The notes under the pieces are model-generated. The model saw nothing but the letters and a program-made list of their open reading frames with translations. It had not been told where the DNA came from and ran no database searches. Shown here piece by piece: positions 15,892 through 24,372 of a DNA stretch of 64,000 nt; position 1 is the stretch's first letter; every line of letters begins with the position of its first letter. The stretch is from Jatrophihabitans sp. GAS493 (GTDB lineage Bacteria > Actinomycetota > Actinomycetes > Mycobacteriales > Jatrophihabitantaceae): positions 2,046,001 through 2,110,000 of the forward strand of contig NZ_LT907982.1 in the NCBI RefSeq assembly GCF_900230215.1, read 5' to 3'. Made by a program: the position numbers and the translations under genes.

Positions 15892-17352
15892 TCACCATGG
15901 TGACGGTTGGTAGTCCTTCAGGAAACAACCGTGGACGTCCTCGCCGGATTCGCCCCTGATGATCGGGTCGTAGACCCGGGCCGCCCCGTCGACCAGGTCG
16001 AGCGGCGCATGAAAACCCTCCTCGGCCAGACGCATCTTGGTCGGGTGCGGACGCTCGTCGGTGATCCAGCCGGTGTCGACGGCGGTCATCAGGATTCCGT
16101 CGGTGCTGAGCATCTCGGCGGCACTGGTTCGGGTCAGCATGTTCAGCGCGGCCTTGGCCATGTTGGTGTGCGGGTGCCCCGGCCCCTTGTAACGACGGCT
16201 GAATTGACCCTCCATGGCCGACACGTTCACCACGTACTTGCGACGGGCGGAGGCGGCGGCCATCGCCGGGCGCAGCCGGCTGACCAGGATGAACGGCGCC
16301 GTCATGTTGCAGAGCTGAACCTCCAGCAATTCAAGGGCATCCACCTCGTCCACCCGCTGGGTCCAGCTGTTCACGTCATGCAGGTCCGGCACCAGGCCGC
16401 CGGCGTCGATGGCGGTCTGGTCGGCGATCCGCTGGGGTGACGCCGAGCCGGCGGTGAGCGCGAGCGTGGTCAGCGCGTGCGCCGTCGGATGCTCGTTCAG
16501 CGAACCGGTGAGGGCCGCCGGATGGGCGTCACTGATGTGGTCGAAGGTGACGATCTCCGGTAGCGGCCCGTCGGCCAGCGGCTCGGATTCAGCGGCGGCC
16601 AGTGGCGCGTACGAGCCGGGGGAGCGGCGGACCGTCTGGGCGGCGTTGTTGATCAGGATGTCCAAGGGCCCGTCCGCGGCGACCGTGTCGGCCAGTGAGA
16701 CGACCTGAGCCGGATCGCGCAGATCGATTCCGACGATCTTCAGCCGGTGTAGCCACTCGTGACTATCCGGCATGGCCCGGAAGCGGCGCACCGCGTCGTT
16801 GGGGAAACGGGTGGTGATGGTGGTGTGCGCGCCGTCGCGCAGCAGCCGAAGGGCGATGTACATGCCGATCTTCGCCCGCCCGCCGGTGAGCAGCGCGCGG
16901 CGGCCGGTGAGGTCGGTTCGGGCGTCCCGTCGGGCGCGGTTGAAGGCCGCGCACTCCGGGCAGAGCTGGTGATAGAAGGCGTCCACCTGGGTGTAGTGGT
17001 TCTTGCAGATGTAGCAGGCCCGCGAGCGCAGGTAGCTGCCCGCGGTCTGCGTGCCGGAGGTGATGGCGAGCTGGTTGCCCTGGGTCTCGTCGTCGATGCG
17101 GTTGGGCGCTCCGGTGGCGGTGGCCGCGACCACCGCCCGGTCGGCGGCCGAGATGCGATCGCGGGCCTCGCTGCGGCGGCGCATCTTGACCGACTTGAAG
17201 ATGCGGGCGGTGGCTCGACGCAGGGCCACCGCATCCGGGTGCTCGGTCGGGAGCTGGTCTATCTCGGCGATGACCTGGAGGGCGTCGGCCAGCCGTTGCG
17301 GGTCGATGCGCTCGTCGTGGGAGTCGTTGGGAGCCGACAAATCGGTGGTCAC
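15892..17352 (-). CDS. SDR-type oxidoreductase with N-terminal zinc-ribbon segment
   Basis: 486 residues. A helical N-terminus (about 1-105) leads into a CxxC...CxxC segment (CYICKNHY to CPEC, about 113-134). A Rossmann-type SDR domain follows, with TGGRAKIGMYIALRLLRDGA as the dinucleotide loop, DILINNAAQ, VNVSAMEGQF and AKAALNM. In the YxxxK position the sequence reads TNMAK, so the usual catalytic tyrosine is threonine. A long insertion after NNAAQT is also unusual. Substrate unknown. It faces moaC with an MpaB-like gene between, possibly in one minus-strand transcript with the latter. Confidence 0.85.
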   Translation of the reverse strand: MTTDLSAPNDSHDERIDPQRLADALQVIAEIDQLPTEHPDAVALRRATARIFKSVKMRRRSEARDRISAADRAVVAATATGAPNRIDDETQGNQLAITSGTQTAGSYLRSRACYICKNHYTQVDAFYHQLCPECAAFNRARRDARTDLTGRRALLTGGRAKIGMYIALRLLRDGAHTTITTRFPNDAVRRFRAMPDSHEWLHRLKIVGIDLRDPAQVVSLADTVAADGPLDILINNAAQTVRRSPGSYAPLAAAESEPLADGPLPEIVTFDHISDAHPAALTGSLNEHPTAHALTTLALTAGSASPQRIADQTAIDAGGLVPDLHDVNSWTQRVDEVDALELLEVQLCNMTAPFILVSRLRPAMAAASARRKYVVNVSAMEGQFSRRYKGPGHPHTNMAKAALNMLTRTSAAEMLSTDGILMTAVDTGWITDERPHPTKMRLAEEGFHAPLDLVDGAARVYDPIIRGESGEDVHGCFLKDYQPSPW

Positions 17353-17410
17353 TGCACAATCACTGGGTCGAGATTACCCGGAAGCGGGGTCCAGCTGTAA
17401 TCGGCGAGCG

Positions 17411-18373
17411 CTACTCCGCACGCGCGCCCGACCCACCGGCCACGTCGTGCGGCACCGGGCAGCCGGTCGGAAAGGTGCCGAGTTCGCCGACGGAGAAACC
17501 GTTCGGGTAGCTGCGGATGTCGCGCAGATCCTTGACCAGCAGCGGGGTCATCCGCGGCGGGAAGAACCGCAGCAGCCGTCCACGGGTGCGCAGGGCGAAG
17601 CGCGTGATGGCCACCGATCGAGGGCTGGGCGCTGGATAGCGCAGGGCCCGGCGAAGTGGCTCGTCCATGAGGCTTCGACTGAAGACGTCCAGAACCGGGC
17701 GAACTGGCTTCGGGTAGAAGCTGCTGAGCAGTTTCATCGTGGAGTCGCCGACGGCCCGGCCCCCGACGGAGTAGCCGAAGTTCGCGTCTTCGTACTCCTG
17801 CATGAGCGTCTCGAAGGCTTCGTAGGTCTCGGGGATCTCCTTGATCGCCATGTGCCGTCCGAGCGCGCGGTAGTAGTTCGTGCTGGCCCGGACCTCGGCC
17901 GCGGTGAGCGGGCGCCAGGCGTACTCCTTCATCCACCGCACCGGCGTCACCACGAAGGTCGAGAGCACGTAGCGCATGTCGTCGTTGGAGATGTCGTAGG
18001 CACCGTGCATCTGGTTCATCCGCCGGATGGCGGTGCGGGCCGGGACGCTGGCGAAGCCGTTCTCGCCGATGGTGCCGAGGATGAGCGCGGTGTCGTCATA
18101 GCGCTTCTGCGGCCGGTCGGCGAACTCGCGGGTGTTGCCCAGCAGTTCGCCGATGCTCGCAACGGCGTAGGTACGGAAGAGCGCGTAGCCCAGGGCCCGG
18201 TTCAGGTCCCACGGGAACTCGTGCGAACCGAGGATGCGGGTGATCTCTTCGTACTCGGTCTCCGGGTCCAGCCGGGCGATGCGTCTGCTCCAATACGATC
18301 GCTTGGGGTGCGCCATGGCGAGATCATCTCCCAAAGCCGCAGCAAACAACAGGGGCTGGGCGATCTTCGACAA
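17411..18373 (-). CDS. MpaB/rubber-oxygenase-family (DUF2236) protein
   Basis: 320 residues (301 if ATG at 18316 is used; GGGAG lies upstream of that start). The sequence has features of the oxygenase MpaB family: YWSRRIARLDPETEYEEI, NRALGYALFRTYAVASIGELL, MHGAYDISNDDMRYVLSTFVVTP and YYRALGRHMAIKEIP. Characterised relatives are haem-b proteins. This is the family's compact form, with no secretion signal. It is encoded upstream of, and co-oriented with, the SDR gene and divergent from moaC. Confidence 0.8.
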   Translation of the reverse strand: MSKIAQPLLFAAALGDDLAMAHPKRSYWSRRIARLDPETEYEEITRILGSHEFPWDLNRALGYALFRTYAVASIGELLGNTREFADRPQKRYDDTALILGTIGENGFASVPARTAIRRMNQMHGAYDISNDDMRYVLSTFVVTPVRWMKEYAWRPLTAAEVRASTNYYRALGRHMAIKEIPETYEAFETLMQEYEDANFGYSVGGRAVGDSTMKLLSSFYPKPVRPVLDVFSRSLMDEPLRRALRYPAPSPRSVAITRFALRTRGRLLRFFPPRMTPLLVKDLRDIRSYPNGFSVGELGTFPTGCPVPHDVAGGSGARAE

Positions 18374-18399
18374 CTTCCTGCCGCCGTAGGCTGGCGGGC

Positions 18400-18864
18400 A
18401 TGCAGCTCACTCATCTCGACGCCACCGGCGCGGCCCATATGGTCGACGTATCGGGCAAGGAGCCGACCGTCCGGGAGGCCGTCGCCGCCGGACGGTTCAG
18501 CACCACGGCGGAGGTCATCGCGCTGCTTCGCGGCGACGCTCTGGCCAAGGGGGACGCGCTCGCGGTGGCCCGAATCGCCGGCATCGCAGGGGCCAAACGC
18601 ACTCCCGATCTGATCCCGCTCTGTCACCCGGTTGCCCTGCACAGCGTCGCCGTCGAACTGGAGGTCGGTGAGAGCTTCATCGACATCACGGCCACGACTC
18701 GCACCGCCGACCGAACCGGAGTCGAGATGGAGGCGCTGACGAGTGTGGTCACCGCGGGCCTCGCCCTTTACGACATGGTGAAGGCGGTCGATCGTTCGGC
18801 GACGCTGGGCGATGTGCGCCTGCTGCACAAGTCGGGTGGCCGTAGTGGCGAGTGGAACCGTTGA
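18400..18864 (+). CDS. moaC: Cyclic pyranopterin monophosphate synthase MoaC
   Basis: Second step of molybdenum cofactor synthesis (3',8-cyclo-GTP to cPMP). The 154-residue protein carries MVDVS, the active-site block GAKRTPDLIPLCHP, EMEALTSV and the lysine-bearing YDMVKAVDR. A TAGGCT hexamer is placed 9 bp before ATG without a ribosome site, suggesting leaderless translation. The stop overlaps the next gene (moaB) in a TTGA arrangement. Confidence 0.95.
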   Translation: MQLTHLDATGAAHMVDVSGKEPTVREAVAAGRFSTTAEVIALLRGDALAKGDALAVARIAGIAGAKRTPDLIPLCHPVALHSVAVELEVGESFIDITATTRTADRTGVEMEALTSVVTAGLALYDMVKAVDRSATLGDVRLLHKSGGRSGEWNR

Positions 18865-19373
18865 GCGCGCCGGGTGAGGTGCTGATTCGGACGGCGGTGA
18901 TCACCTGCTCCAACCGTTCGGCGCGCGGTGAGCGCGCTGACGCCTCGGGCGAGGTGCTGGCCGAGGCGCTGAGCACGGCTGGGCGGACGGTCGTGTTCCG
19001 CAGCGTCGTCGCCGACGATGTCGAGGAGATCCGCGGCGCGCTGCGGGCGGCGCTGGCCGCCGGGGCGGACGTTGTCGTCACCACGGGCGGAACGGGGCTC
19101 ACCCCCACCGACGTGACACCGGAGGCGGTTGCGCCGCTGCTGGAGCGCGAGATTCCAGGTATCGCCGAGACGATCCGAGCGGTGTCGCGGGAGAAGGTGC
19201 CGACCTCGGTGCTCTCCCGCGGGGTCTGCGGAGTCATCGGCCGGTCCCTGGTGCTGACGCTCCCCGGGTCCCCAGGTGGGGTACGGGACGGGCTGGCGGT
19301 GTTGCTGCCGGTGCTGGATCACCTCATTGATCAGCTGCACGGCGGCGATCATCGCGCGGGAGGCGGGGTATGA
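18852..19373 (+). CDS. moaB: MogA/MoaB-type molybdopterin adenylyltransferase
   Basis: Activates molybdopterin by adenylation before molybdate insertion. The diagnostic motifs are TTGGTGLTPTDVTPEA and LPGSPGGVRDGL. About 170 residues; the start may be GTG 18852 or TTG 18861, the latter overlapping the moaC stop. It overlaps moaE by four bases, so moaC-moaB-moaE form one operon. Confidence 0.93.
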   Translation: MEPLSAPGEVLIRTAVITCSNRSARGERADASGEVLAEALSTAGRTVVFRSVVADDVEEIRGALRAALAAGADVVVTTGGTGLTPTDVTPEAVAPLLEREIPGIAETIRAVSREKVPTSVLSRGVCGVIGRSLVLTLPGSPGGVRDGLAVLLPVLDHLIDQLHGGDHRAGGGV

Positions 19374-19831
19374 CCGACAACGGTTCACCGGGCCAGGAGA
19401 GCCTCGCGGCGGGGCGCGTCGAGATCGCGGTCGTGACGGACGCGGTACTCGACGTCGGGGCGCACGAGAAGGCGGTGCTGCGCTCGGGCGCAGGCGCCCA
19501 CGTTGTCTTCAGCGGGGTGGTGCGCGATCGAGACCACAACCGTGCTGTGGTGGCCCTGGAGTACGAGGTCCACCCGACGGCGGAGGCGGTGCTGCGCGGC
19601 GTTGCCGAGCAGTTCGCCGCCGAACCGGCGGTCCACGCCATCGCGGTGAGCCACCGGTACGGCCCGCTGAAGGTGGGCGACGTGGCGTTGGTGGCCGCGG
19701 TCAGCTGTGCGCACCGGCGTGAAGCCTTCGAGGTCTGCGCCCGGCTGGTCGACGAAGTGAAGCGTCAGCTGCCCATCTGGAAGCGGCAGGTCTTCGCCGA
19801 CGGCACCGACGAATGGGTCAACTGCGCCTGA
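19370..19831 (+). CDS. moaE: Molybdopterin synthase large subunit MoaE
   Basis: The large subunit that, with thiocarboxylated MoaD, converts cPMP to molybdopterin. Key motifs are FSGVVRDRDHNRAVVALEYE, HRYGPLKVGD, CAHRREAFEVC and the active-site lysines in KRQLPIWKRQ. ATG overlaps the moaB stop (ATGA). A probable MoaD partner is encoded convergently just downstream at 19893-20132. Confidence 0.95.
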   Translation: MTDNGSPGQESLAAGRVEIAVVTDAVLDVGAHEKAVLRSGAGAHVVFSGVVRDRDHNRAVVALEYEVHPTAEAVLRGVAEQFAAEPAVHAIAVSHRYGPLKVGDVALVAAVSCAHRREAFEVCARLVDEVKRQLPIWKRQVFADGTDEWVNCA

Positions 19832-19892
19832 GGGTCCACCGTGCCCGAGCCGTGCTGGCTGGCCGCCGGTGAACGGCGGGTAGCGCCGGTGG

Positions 19893-20132
19893 CTAGCCGC
19901 CGGCGAACGGTGGGAGGACGTCGACGACGGCTCCCGGCTCCAGCGCGGTGTTGTCGTCAGACTTCTCGTTGTTCACCAGGAAGGCGACAACGGCGGCCAG
20001 CGACGCGAGCTCCGGGCGACGGGCGAACTCGTCGCGTAGCTCCTTGATCGACGTGGCCTGGGTGACTTCTTCGGCTGTGCCGGCGGCTCGCCGGGCTCCG
20101 GCCCAGTATCGAACGGTGACGTCAGCGGTCAG
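19893..20132 (-). CDS. moaD: MoaD/ThiS-family sulfur carrier, probable CTG start
   Basis: A minus-strand frame of 79 codons reads (M)LTADVTVRYWAGARRAAG, then SIKELRDEFARRP, AFLVNNEKSD, PGAVVDVLPPFAGG and stop. This is a full ubiquitin-fold sulfur carrier with the essential C-terminal Gly-Gly. No ATG, GTG or TTG exists in frame at the 5' end. The best start is CTG at 20132, whose last two bases overlap the TGA of the upstream gene, with GGCGGGA about 8 bp before. It is convergent with moaE, its likely partner. The non-canonical start makes it easy to miss. Confidence 0.8.
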   Translation of the reverse strand: MTADVTVRYWAGARRAAGTAEEVTQATSIKELRDEFARRPELASLAAVVAFLVNNEKSDDNTALEPGAVVDVLPPFAGG

Positions 20133-20470
20133 GACGGCGTCCCGCCAGGACCTGGCTGCGCGCTGCCGCCGTCCGGCTTGTCGCTGCGGTCAAGGGTGGT
20201 CTCCAGCTTCGTGCTGACCGTGTCGATGTGCTTGTCGAAGCGGCCGCCGGTGAGCTTCTTCAACCGCCCGGCCAGCGGAGCTACCTGATGGGACGCCGAC
20301 GTGGAGGCGGCGTTCACCTTCGGAGCAGCGGCGGCGGCCAGTTCGGTCGCCTTACCCTTGGCCTGCTCGGCAGCCGGTGCCGCTGCCGCTGCCAGTTCTT
20401 CGGCCTTTGCCTTCAGCTGCTGCGCCACGTCGGATGCCTTGGCCGCGAAGTCGTTCTTCTCGTCAGTCAT
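20129..20470 (-). CDS. Alanine/lysine-rich helical protein, MT0933-antitoxin-like
   Basis: 113 residues: mostly Ala/Lys/Glu-rich helix with internal near-repeats (KATELAAAAAP type), ending in LTGGRFDKHIDTVSTKLE. This tail resembles the TGGKYxDKID stretch of the MT0933-like (Rv0909-type) small proteins annotated as antitoxins. No toxin partner is adjacent, so the antitoxin label is uncertain. Its stop overlaps the presumed CTG start of moaD, implying cotranscription. Confidence 0.7.
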   Translation of the reverse strand: MTDEKNDFAAKASDVAQQLKAKAEELAAAAAPAAEQAKGKATELAAAAAPKVNAASTSASHQVAPLAGRLKKLTGGRFDKHIDTVSTKLETTLDRSDKPDGGSAQPGPGGTPS

Positions 20471-20595
20471 ATGCCCTACCTCTCAGATCAGTCTTTCCAC
20501 TATCCAATCACTCTTCTTGGCCGCACAGGGGGCCTCGAGCACGACACTCGCCGCCGGCCCGGCCACGCGGTGTCGAGCTGAGGCAGACTTGAAGC

Positions 20596-20805
20596 ATGAG
20601 CGACACGCCCGATGACTCCAGCCAGACTGCCGCCGAGGGATCGACGGAGCAGACTGCCCGGCCGGCGCCGTCGAAGCCGAGGGACGAGAAGCCGGTGCTG
20701 CCGACCGTGACCCGAGACGAGAGTGACGACGGCTGGGGCGAGCGCTCCAGCGGCGGCTTCAGCGACGACTGGTACAAGCGCGAGCGGCCGCCCCACCACG
20801 GCTGA
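20596..20805 (+). CDS. Small acidic actinobacterial protein
   Basis: 69 residues, Ser/Asp/Glu-rich and probably disordered, with the conserved-looking tail DESDDGWGER, DDWYKRERPP. Similar short proteins ending in DDxGWGE...RPPH are widespread in actinobacteria; their function is unknown. The codon bias is normal for the region. Confidence 0.7.
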   Translation: MSDTPDDSSQTAAEGSTEQTARPAPSKPRDEKPVLPTVTRDESDDGWGERSSGGFSDDWYKRERPPHHG

Positions 20806-20850
20806 ACCGCCCCCACCACGGCTGAACCGCCCCCACCACCGCTGAACCCG
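20791..20850. repeat. Three tandem 20-bp repeats at a gene 3' end
   Basis: The unit CCCCACCACGGCTGAACCGC is present three times (20791, 20811, 20831; the last with a few mismatches). The first copy contains the stop codon of the small acidic protein, so the repeats duplicate the gene end. No role is evident. Confidence 0.75.
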
Positions 20851-20907
20851 GCGCCGGTCACGGAAGCCTCTCGCCGACGGCCAGCCGCGCTCAGGCCGGT
20901 GGGTTAC

Positions 20908-21312
20908 TCAGGCCCGTGGGGTGCTCAGAAGATCGCGGATCTCGGTGAGCAGCGCGACCTCGTCGCTCACCTCGGCGGCGCTCTCCTCGACGGGCTGACC
21001 CAAGGCCCGGCGGCGGGCCTTTCGCTCGGCGATCGCGTTCAGCGGGGCGACGATGAAGAAGTAGACGGCGGCCGCGACCGACACGAACGTGATGAGGGCG
21101 TTGATGAAATCGCCGTACTTGAAGACGCTGCCGTTGATCGTGAAGTACAGGTTGCTGAAGTCGGGCTTGCCGAAGATCGCCGCGACTATTGGCGTGATGA
21201 TGTCCTCGACGAATGCCTTAACCACCGCTCCGAAGGCGGCACCGATGACGACCGCAACCGCCAGATCGACGACATTGCCCCGCATGATGAACTCTTTGAA
21301 ACCCTTGAGCAC
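20908..21312 (-). CDS. mscL: Large-conductance mechanosensitive channel MscL
   Basis: 134 residues with the invariant N-terminus MLKGFKEFIMRGNVVDLAVAV, two transmembrane helices (TM1 GAAFGAVVKAFVEDIITP, TM2 ALITFVSVAAAVYFFIV) and a charged C-terminal helix. It releases solutes upon hypo-osmotic shock. The gene lies in an order typical of actinobacteria (mscL, SAF protein, fmdB, formyl-THF cyclo-ligase, galU). Confidence 0.95.
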   Translation of the reverse strand: MLKGFKEFIMRGNVVDLAVAVVIGAAFGAVVKAFVEDIITPIVAAIFGKPDFSNLYFTINGSVFKYGDFINALITFVSVAAAVYFFIVAPLNAIAERKARRRALGQPVEESAAEVSDEVALLTEIRDLLSTPRA

Positions 21313-21360
21313 GCGATTCTCCCTGGCTAGATGTGGCTGAAACCATTCTCAGGATCGATG

Positions 21361-22179
21361 CTATTGGTGATTGCGTACGGTGGCGAACACCCCACTTCCG
21401 GTCGACGAGGCCAGCCGCAACGCGGTGGTCCGGTCGACGGCCACGATGATCTGGGTGTTGTCACTGGACGAACTGCCGGTGTATCCGCTCTGCGCACCGG
21501 CGCCGCCGCCAAACGTGACCGCCGTCGATCCGGCGAGCGCGCCGCCGGCCACGCTTGCCGGATCGGGCAACACGGCCAACACCAGCACGTCATCGCCGAT
21601 CACCTGGGCCCCGACTGATCGGCTACCCGGCGAATCAGAGGCACGATCGTCGGTGGCGGTGAGCCCGTCGATGGCCGATGCGGCGTCTGCCCGCAGAAGG
21701 TCCACGTGGTCGCCCGCGTGCAGCAGCGCGGTGGCACCCCCTGCGCCGAGCGACACCACCGCAGCGCTCAGACCGTCCGCAAGTCCGCGGATGAGATCTC
21801 GCCCGACCAGTCGGGAGCGGGTGATCAGTTCACCGGGGGCGAGGTCGGTAGCCAGCCGCTGCCCGACCGCCTGACCCGGAGCCGTCAGGGCATTGGCCGG
21901 ACGGTCGTCGGCCGGCCAGGAGGCCCGCTTCAGGTCGGCCGCGGCGAGGTAGGACCCGGCCGAGAGCGGGTGGGAGGCGAGCAGGACCGTCGTCTGTGGG
22001 GCGGCAGCGGGCCGTGGGTGGGAATTCACCGTGGCCAGGACCGCGAGCAGCAGGCAGCCGAGGGCCAGGCTGCGCCGAATCCAGGGCGCGCACCGGCGCA
22101 GAAACGGCGCGAGGCGGGAGCGGGAGGAGCGGATCCCGGTAATCGGAGCGCCCGATGGCGGTCGAGAGGAGTACGTCAT
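21361..22179 (-). CDS. SAF-domain protein, CpaB/RcpC-like
   Basis: 272 residues with one N-terminal transmembrane helix (LALGCLLLAVLATVNS) followed by a SAF domain (TTVLLASHPLSAGSYLAAADL, ending ELITRSRLV). A second domain in the style of RcpC/CpaB pilus-assembly proteins follows (AAVVSLGAGGATALLHAGDHVDLL). It is outside the membrane by prediction. No pilus genes are nearby; its constant neighbour is mscL. Confidence 0.8.
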   Translation of the reverse strand: MTYSSRPPSGAPITGIRSSRSRLAPFLRRCAPWIRRSLALGCLLLAVLATVNSHPRPAAAPQTTVLLASHPLSAGSYLAAADLKRASWPADDRPANALTAPGQAVGQRLATDLAPGELITRSRLVGRDLIRGLADGLSAAVVSLGAGGATALLHAGDHVDLLRADAASAIDGLTATDDRASDSPGSRSVGAQVIGDDVLVLAVLPDPASVAGGALAGSTAVTFGGGAGAQSGYTGSSSSDNTQIIVAVDRTTALRLASSTGSGVFATVRNHQ

Positions 22180-22300
22180 GCCCCCAGCATCGTCGCGAGC
22201 ACGATGTCGGGGAGGGCCGAACCGGGCGGCTGTGGACGAGCCGGAACGCTGTGGATAAACCCCGGTCAGCCGGCTCGGTGCAGGTTGACGGGACCGGGCG

Positions 22301-22342
22301 AGGCCGGCCTAGGCCGGCTAGGCCGGGCGAGGCCGGGCTAGG
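22301..22342. repeat. GGCCGG-type short repeats downstream of fmdB
   Basis: The segment repeats AGGCCGG five times in 42 bp and contains the palindrome GGCCGGCCTAGGCCGGC. It follows the stop of the minus-strand fmdB gene and could form a hairpin, but has no T-tract. Confidence 0.5.
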
Positions 22343-22348
22343 GAGGCG

Positions 22349-22741
22349 CTACTTCGCCGCGGTGGCCGAGGACTTGGCCGAGCTGGAGGATCCGCTGGCC
22401 GAACCGCTGGAAGATGAGCTGCTGGGAGTGCTGGCGCTACTGCTCGATGCGGCCGAGCTGGAGTCGGTCTTCTTGCTGCTGGCGTCGGACTTCGCCTCAG
22501 ACTTGGATTCGGACTTCGAGTCCGTCTTGGCGACCGTCGAGTCGCTGGTCTTACCCTCCGAGCGGCTGTCGTTGCGGTAGAAGCCAGAGCCCTTGAAGAC
22601 GACGCCGACCGACCCGTACACCTTGCGCACGTTCTGCTCACAGATCGGGCACTCGGTTACCGAGGCGTCGGTGAAGCTCTGCACCAGCTCGAAGCGGTGC
22701 TCACACTCAGGGTTGGTACAGGCGTACTGGTACGTGGGCAT
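22349..22741 (-). CDS. FmdB-family zinc-ribbon protein
   Basis: 130 residues starting MPTYQYAC. Four cysteines C8, C13, C31 and C34 form the FmdB zinc ribbon, followed by VYGSVGVVFKGSGFYRND, diagnostic of the family. The C-terminal 70 residues are a Ser/Lys/Ala-rich low-complexity tail. The family is proposed to regulate or assist protein folding (for example Rv0991c-like redox proteins). It sits between the SAF gene and formyl-THF cyclo-ligase, as in other actinobacteria. Confidence 0.9.
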   Translation of the reverse strand: MPTYQYACTNPECEHRFELVQSFTDASVTECPICEQNVRKVYGSVGVVFKGSGFYRNDSRSEGKTSDSTVAKTDSKSESKSEAKSDASSKKTDSSSAASSSSASTPSSSSSSGSASGSSSSAKSSATAAK

Positions 22742-22879
22742 TGCGACGGATCCTCTTCAGACAGGCCAACGGCGGACAGGCCAACGGTGGTAGACGGCCG
22801 ACCCCGCGCTGGCACTCGACCCTCTAGATTGCTAACGATAGTGCGTGGTCGCCGAATTCCCGGCATCAAGCCAGGCGTC

Positions 22880-23425
22880 TCACAGCTCACTCCACCCGCT
22901 GGGGCGCACCACCGAACGCACCGGAACGTCCCAACTGGCGGCCGGCAGCTCCAGGACCAGTTCGTCATCGAAGATGAGGGCGGCGACGGTTACGGTCGCG
23001 GGTACCCGCAGCAACGCCCGGTCGTAGGAGCCGCCCCCGCGCCCGAGTCGGATCCCGGATCGGGTCACCGCCAACGCCGGAACCAGCACTGCGTCGACCT
23101 CGCTGATGGCCTCGATCCCGAGCAGCTCGGCCTCCGCCTCAGGCCCGGCGCCGGGCCAGCGATACCAGGAGAGATCCCGATCCGGCAGGGTCTGTGGCAC
23201 CAAGACCTCGATGCCGAGCCCGTCCAGCGCGGCGAGCAGTTCCACCGAGCCGGGCTCGGTTCGCAGCGGCACGTAGCCGGCGATCCGGCGCCACCCGGCC
23301 TCAGCTGCTCGGGCGACGACGTGCCGGCGCACCTCGCCGCGGGCTGACTCCAGCTCGGCCGGGGTGCGCGTCATCCGGGCCTGCAGCAGCGCGGCACGAA
23401 GTTCCTTCTTTGACCGGTCAACCAT
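22880..23425 (-). CDS. 5-formyltetrahydrofolate cyclo-ligase
   Basis: Converts 5-formyl-THF to 5,10-methenyl-THF with ATP. ATG at 23425 (MVDRSKKELRAALL) is preferred, since the longer frame to 23464 would overlap the divergent galU start. The nucleotide-binding and catalytic segments RTEPGSVELL and RLGRGGGSYDRAL are clear, and the length (about 181) is normal for the family. Confidence 0.92.
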   Translation of the reverse strand: MVDRSKKELRAALLQARMTRTPAELESARGEVRRHVVARAAEAGWRRIAGYVPLRTEPGSVELLAALDGLGIEVLVPQTLPDRDLSWYRWPGAGPEAEAELLGIEAISEVDAVLVPALAVTRSGIRLGRGGGSYDRALLRVPATVTVAALIFDDELVLELPAASWDVPVRSVVRPSGWSEL

Positions 23426-23457
23426 CTCTTCGCCATCCACCCCGTTAGTCTTTCCCA

Positions 23458-24372
23458 ATGGCACACGATTCGGTTACCCGGGCGCTCATCCCAGCTGCCG
23501 GGCGCGGCACTCGTTTTCTTCCCTTCACCAAGGCGATGCCGAAGGAACTGCTCCCCATCGTCAGCACTCCGACGTTGGAGATAGTGATCGGCGAGGCCGC
23601 TCGCAACGAGATCACCGATGTGGTTGTCGTGCTGAGCCCCGGCAAAGGGATGATCGCCGACTATTTCTCCCCCAATCCCGATCTTGAGCAGGCGCTGAAG
23701 GCGAAGGGGGACCAGAAGGGCATCGCCGCGATCAACCGCGCCGCTGAGCTCGTCTCGATCTCCTACGCCGAGCAGGTGGTGCCGCGCGGGCTCGGTGACG
23801 CGGTGGCCCACGGCGAGGAGTTCGCAAACGGTGGCCCGCTCGCGGTGCTGCTGCCCGACGATCTGGTCGACGACCGCGACGACGTCGTCGGTGCGATGCG
23901 TCGGGTCTACGCCGAACACGGTGGGATCGTGCTGGGCTTGATGGAGGTGCCGCGCTCGGAGATCAGTAAGTACGGCTGCGTGGCGCCGATCGGCGAGGCG
24001 CAGGGCGACGTCATCGCGATCTCCGACCTGGTCGAGAAGCCGGCGCCGGAGGCGGCGCCGAGCCTGCTGGCGATCATCGGCCGGTATGTGCTGCCGCCGG
24101 AGATCTTCGACGCCATCCGTCGTACCGAGCCCGGGGCCGGCGGAGAGATCCAGCTGACCGACGCCATGCGGCTGCTGGCCGGCGAGGGTGTGCCGGTCCA
24201 TGGGGTCGTATTCCGGGGTCGTCGTTACGACACCGGCGACAAGCTCGACTACGTCCGCGCGGTCGTGCAGCTGGCCCGCCGTCACCCCGACATCGGCGAG
24301 CAGTTCAACCAGTGGCTCGTCGAGTACGTCTCCGAGATCGCGGCTGAGACGAATCCTGGTGTTGCCCAGTGA
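23458..24372 (+). CDS. galU: UTP-glucose-1-phosphate uridylyltransferase
   Basis: 304 residues making UDP-glucose from UTP and glucose-1-phosphate. The signature AAGRGTRFLPFTKAMPKELLP is followed by GLGDAVAH, DDLVDD, KYGCVAPIGE, VEKPAPEAAPS and YDTGDKLDYVRAVV. A TTAGTC hexamer shortly precedes ATG with no ribosome site (possible leaderless start). It overlaps the next gene by four bases, starting the galU-glp-rimJ-sepX run. Confidence 0.96.
   Translation: MAHDSVTRALIPAAGRGTRFLPFTKAMPKELLPIVSTPTLEIVIGEAARNEITDVVVVLSPGKGMIADYFSPNPDLEQALKAKGDQKGIAAINRAAELVSISYAEQVVPRGLGDAVAHGEEFANGGPLAVLLPDDLVDDRDDVVGAMRRVYAEHGGIVLGLMEVPRSEISKYGCVAPIGEAQGDVIAISDLVEKPAPEAAPSLLAIIGRYVLPPEIFDAIRRTEPGAGGEIQLTDAMRLLAGEGVPVHGVVFRGRRYDTGDKLDYVRAVVQLARRHPDIGEQFNQWLVEYVSEIAAETNPGVAQ

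Noticed and set aside
17051-18613. 520-codon plus-strand frame
   Set aside because: Antisense to the SDR and MpaB-like genes and overlapping moaC in another frame; no domain pattern.
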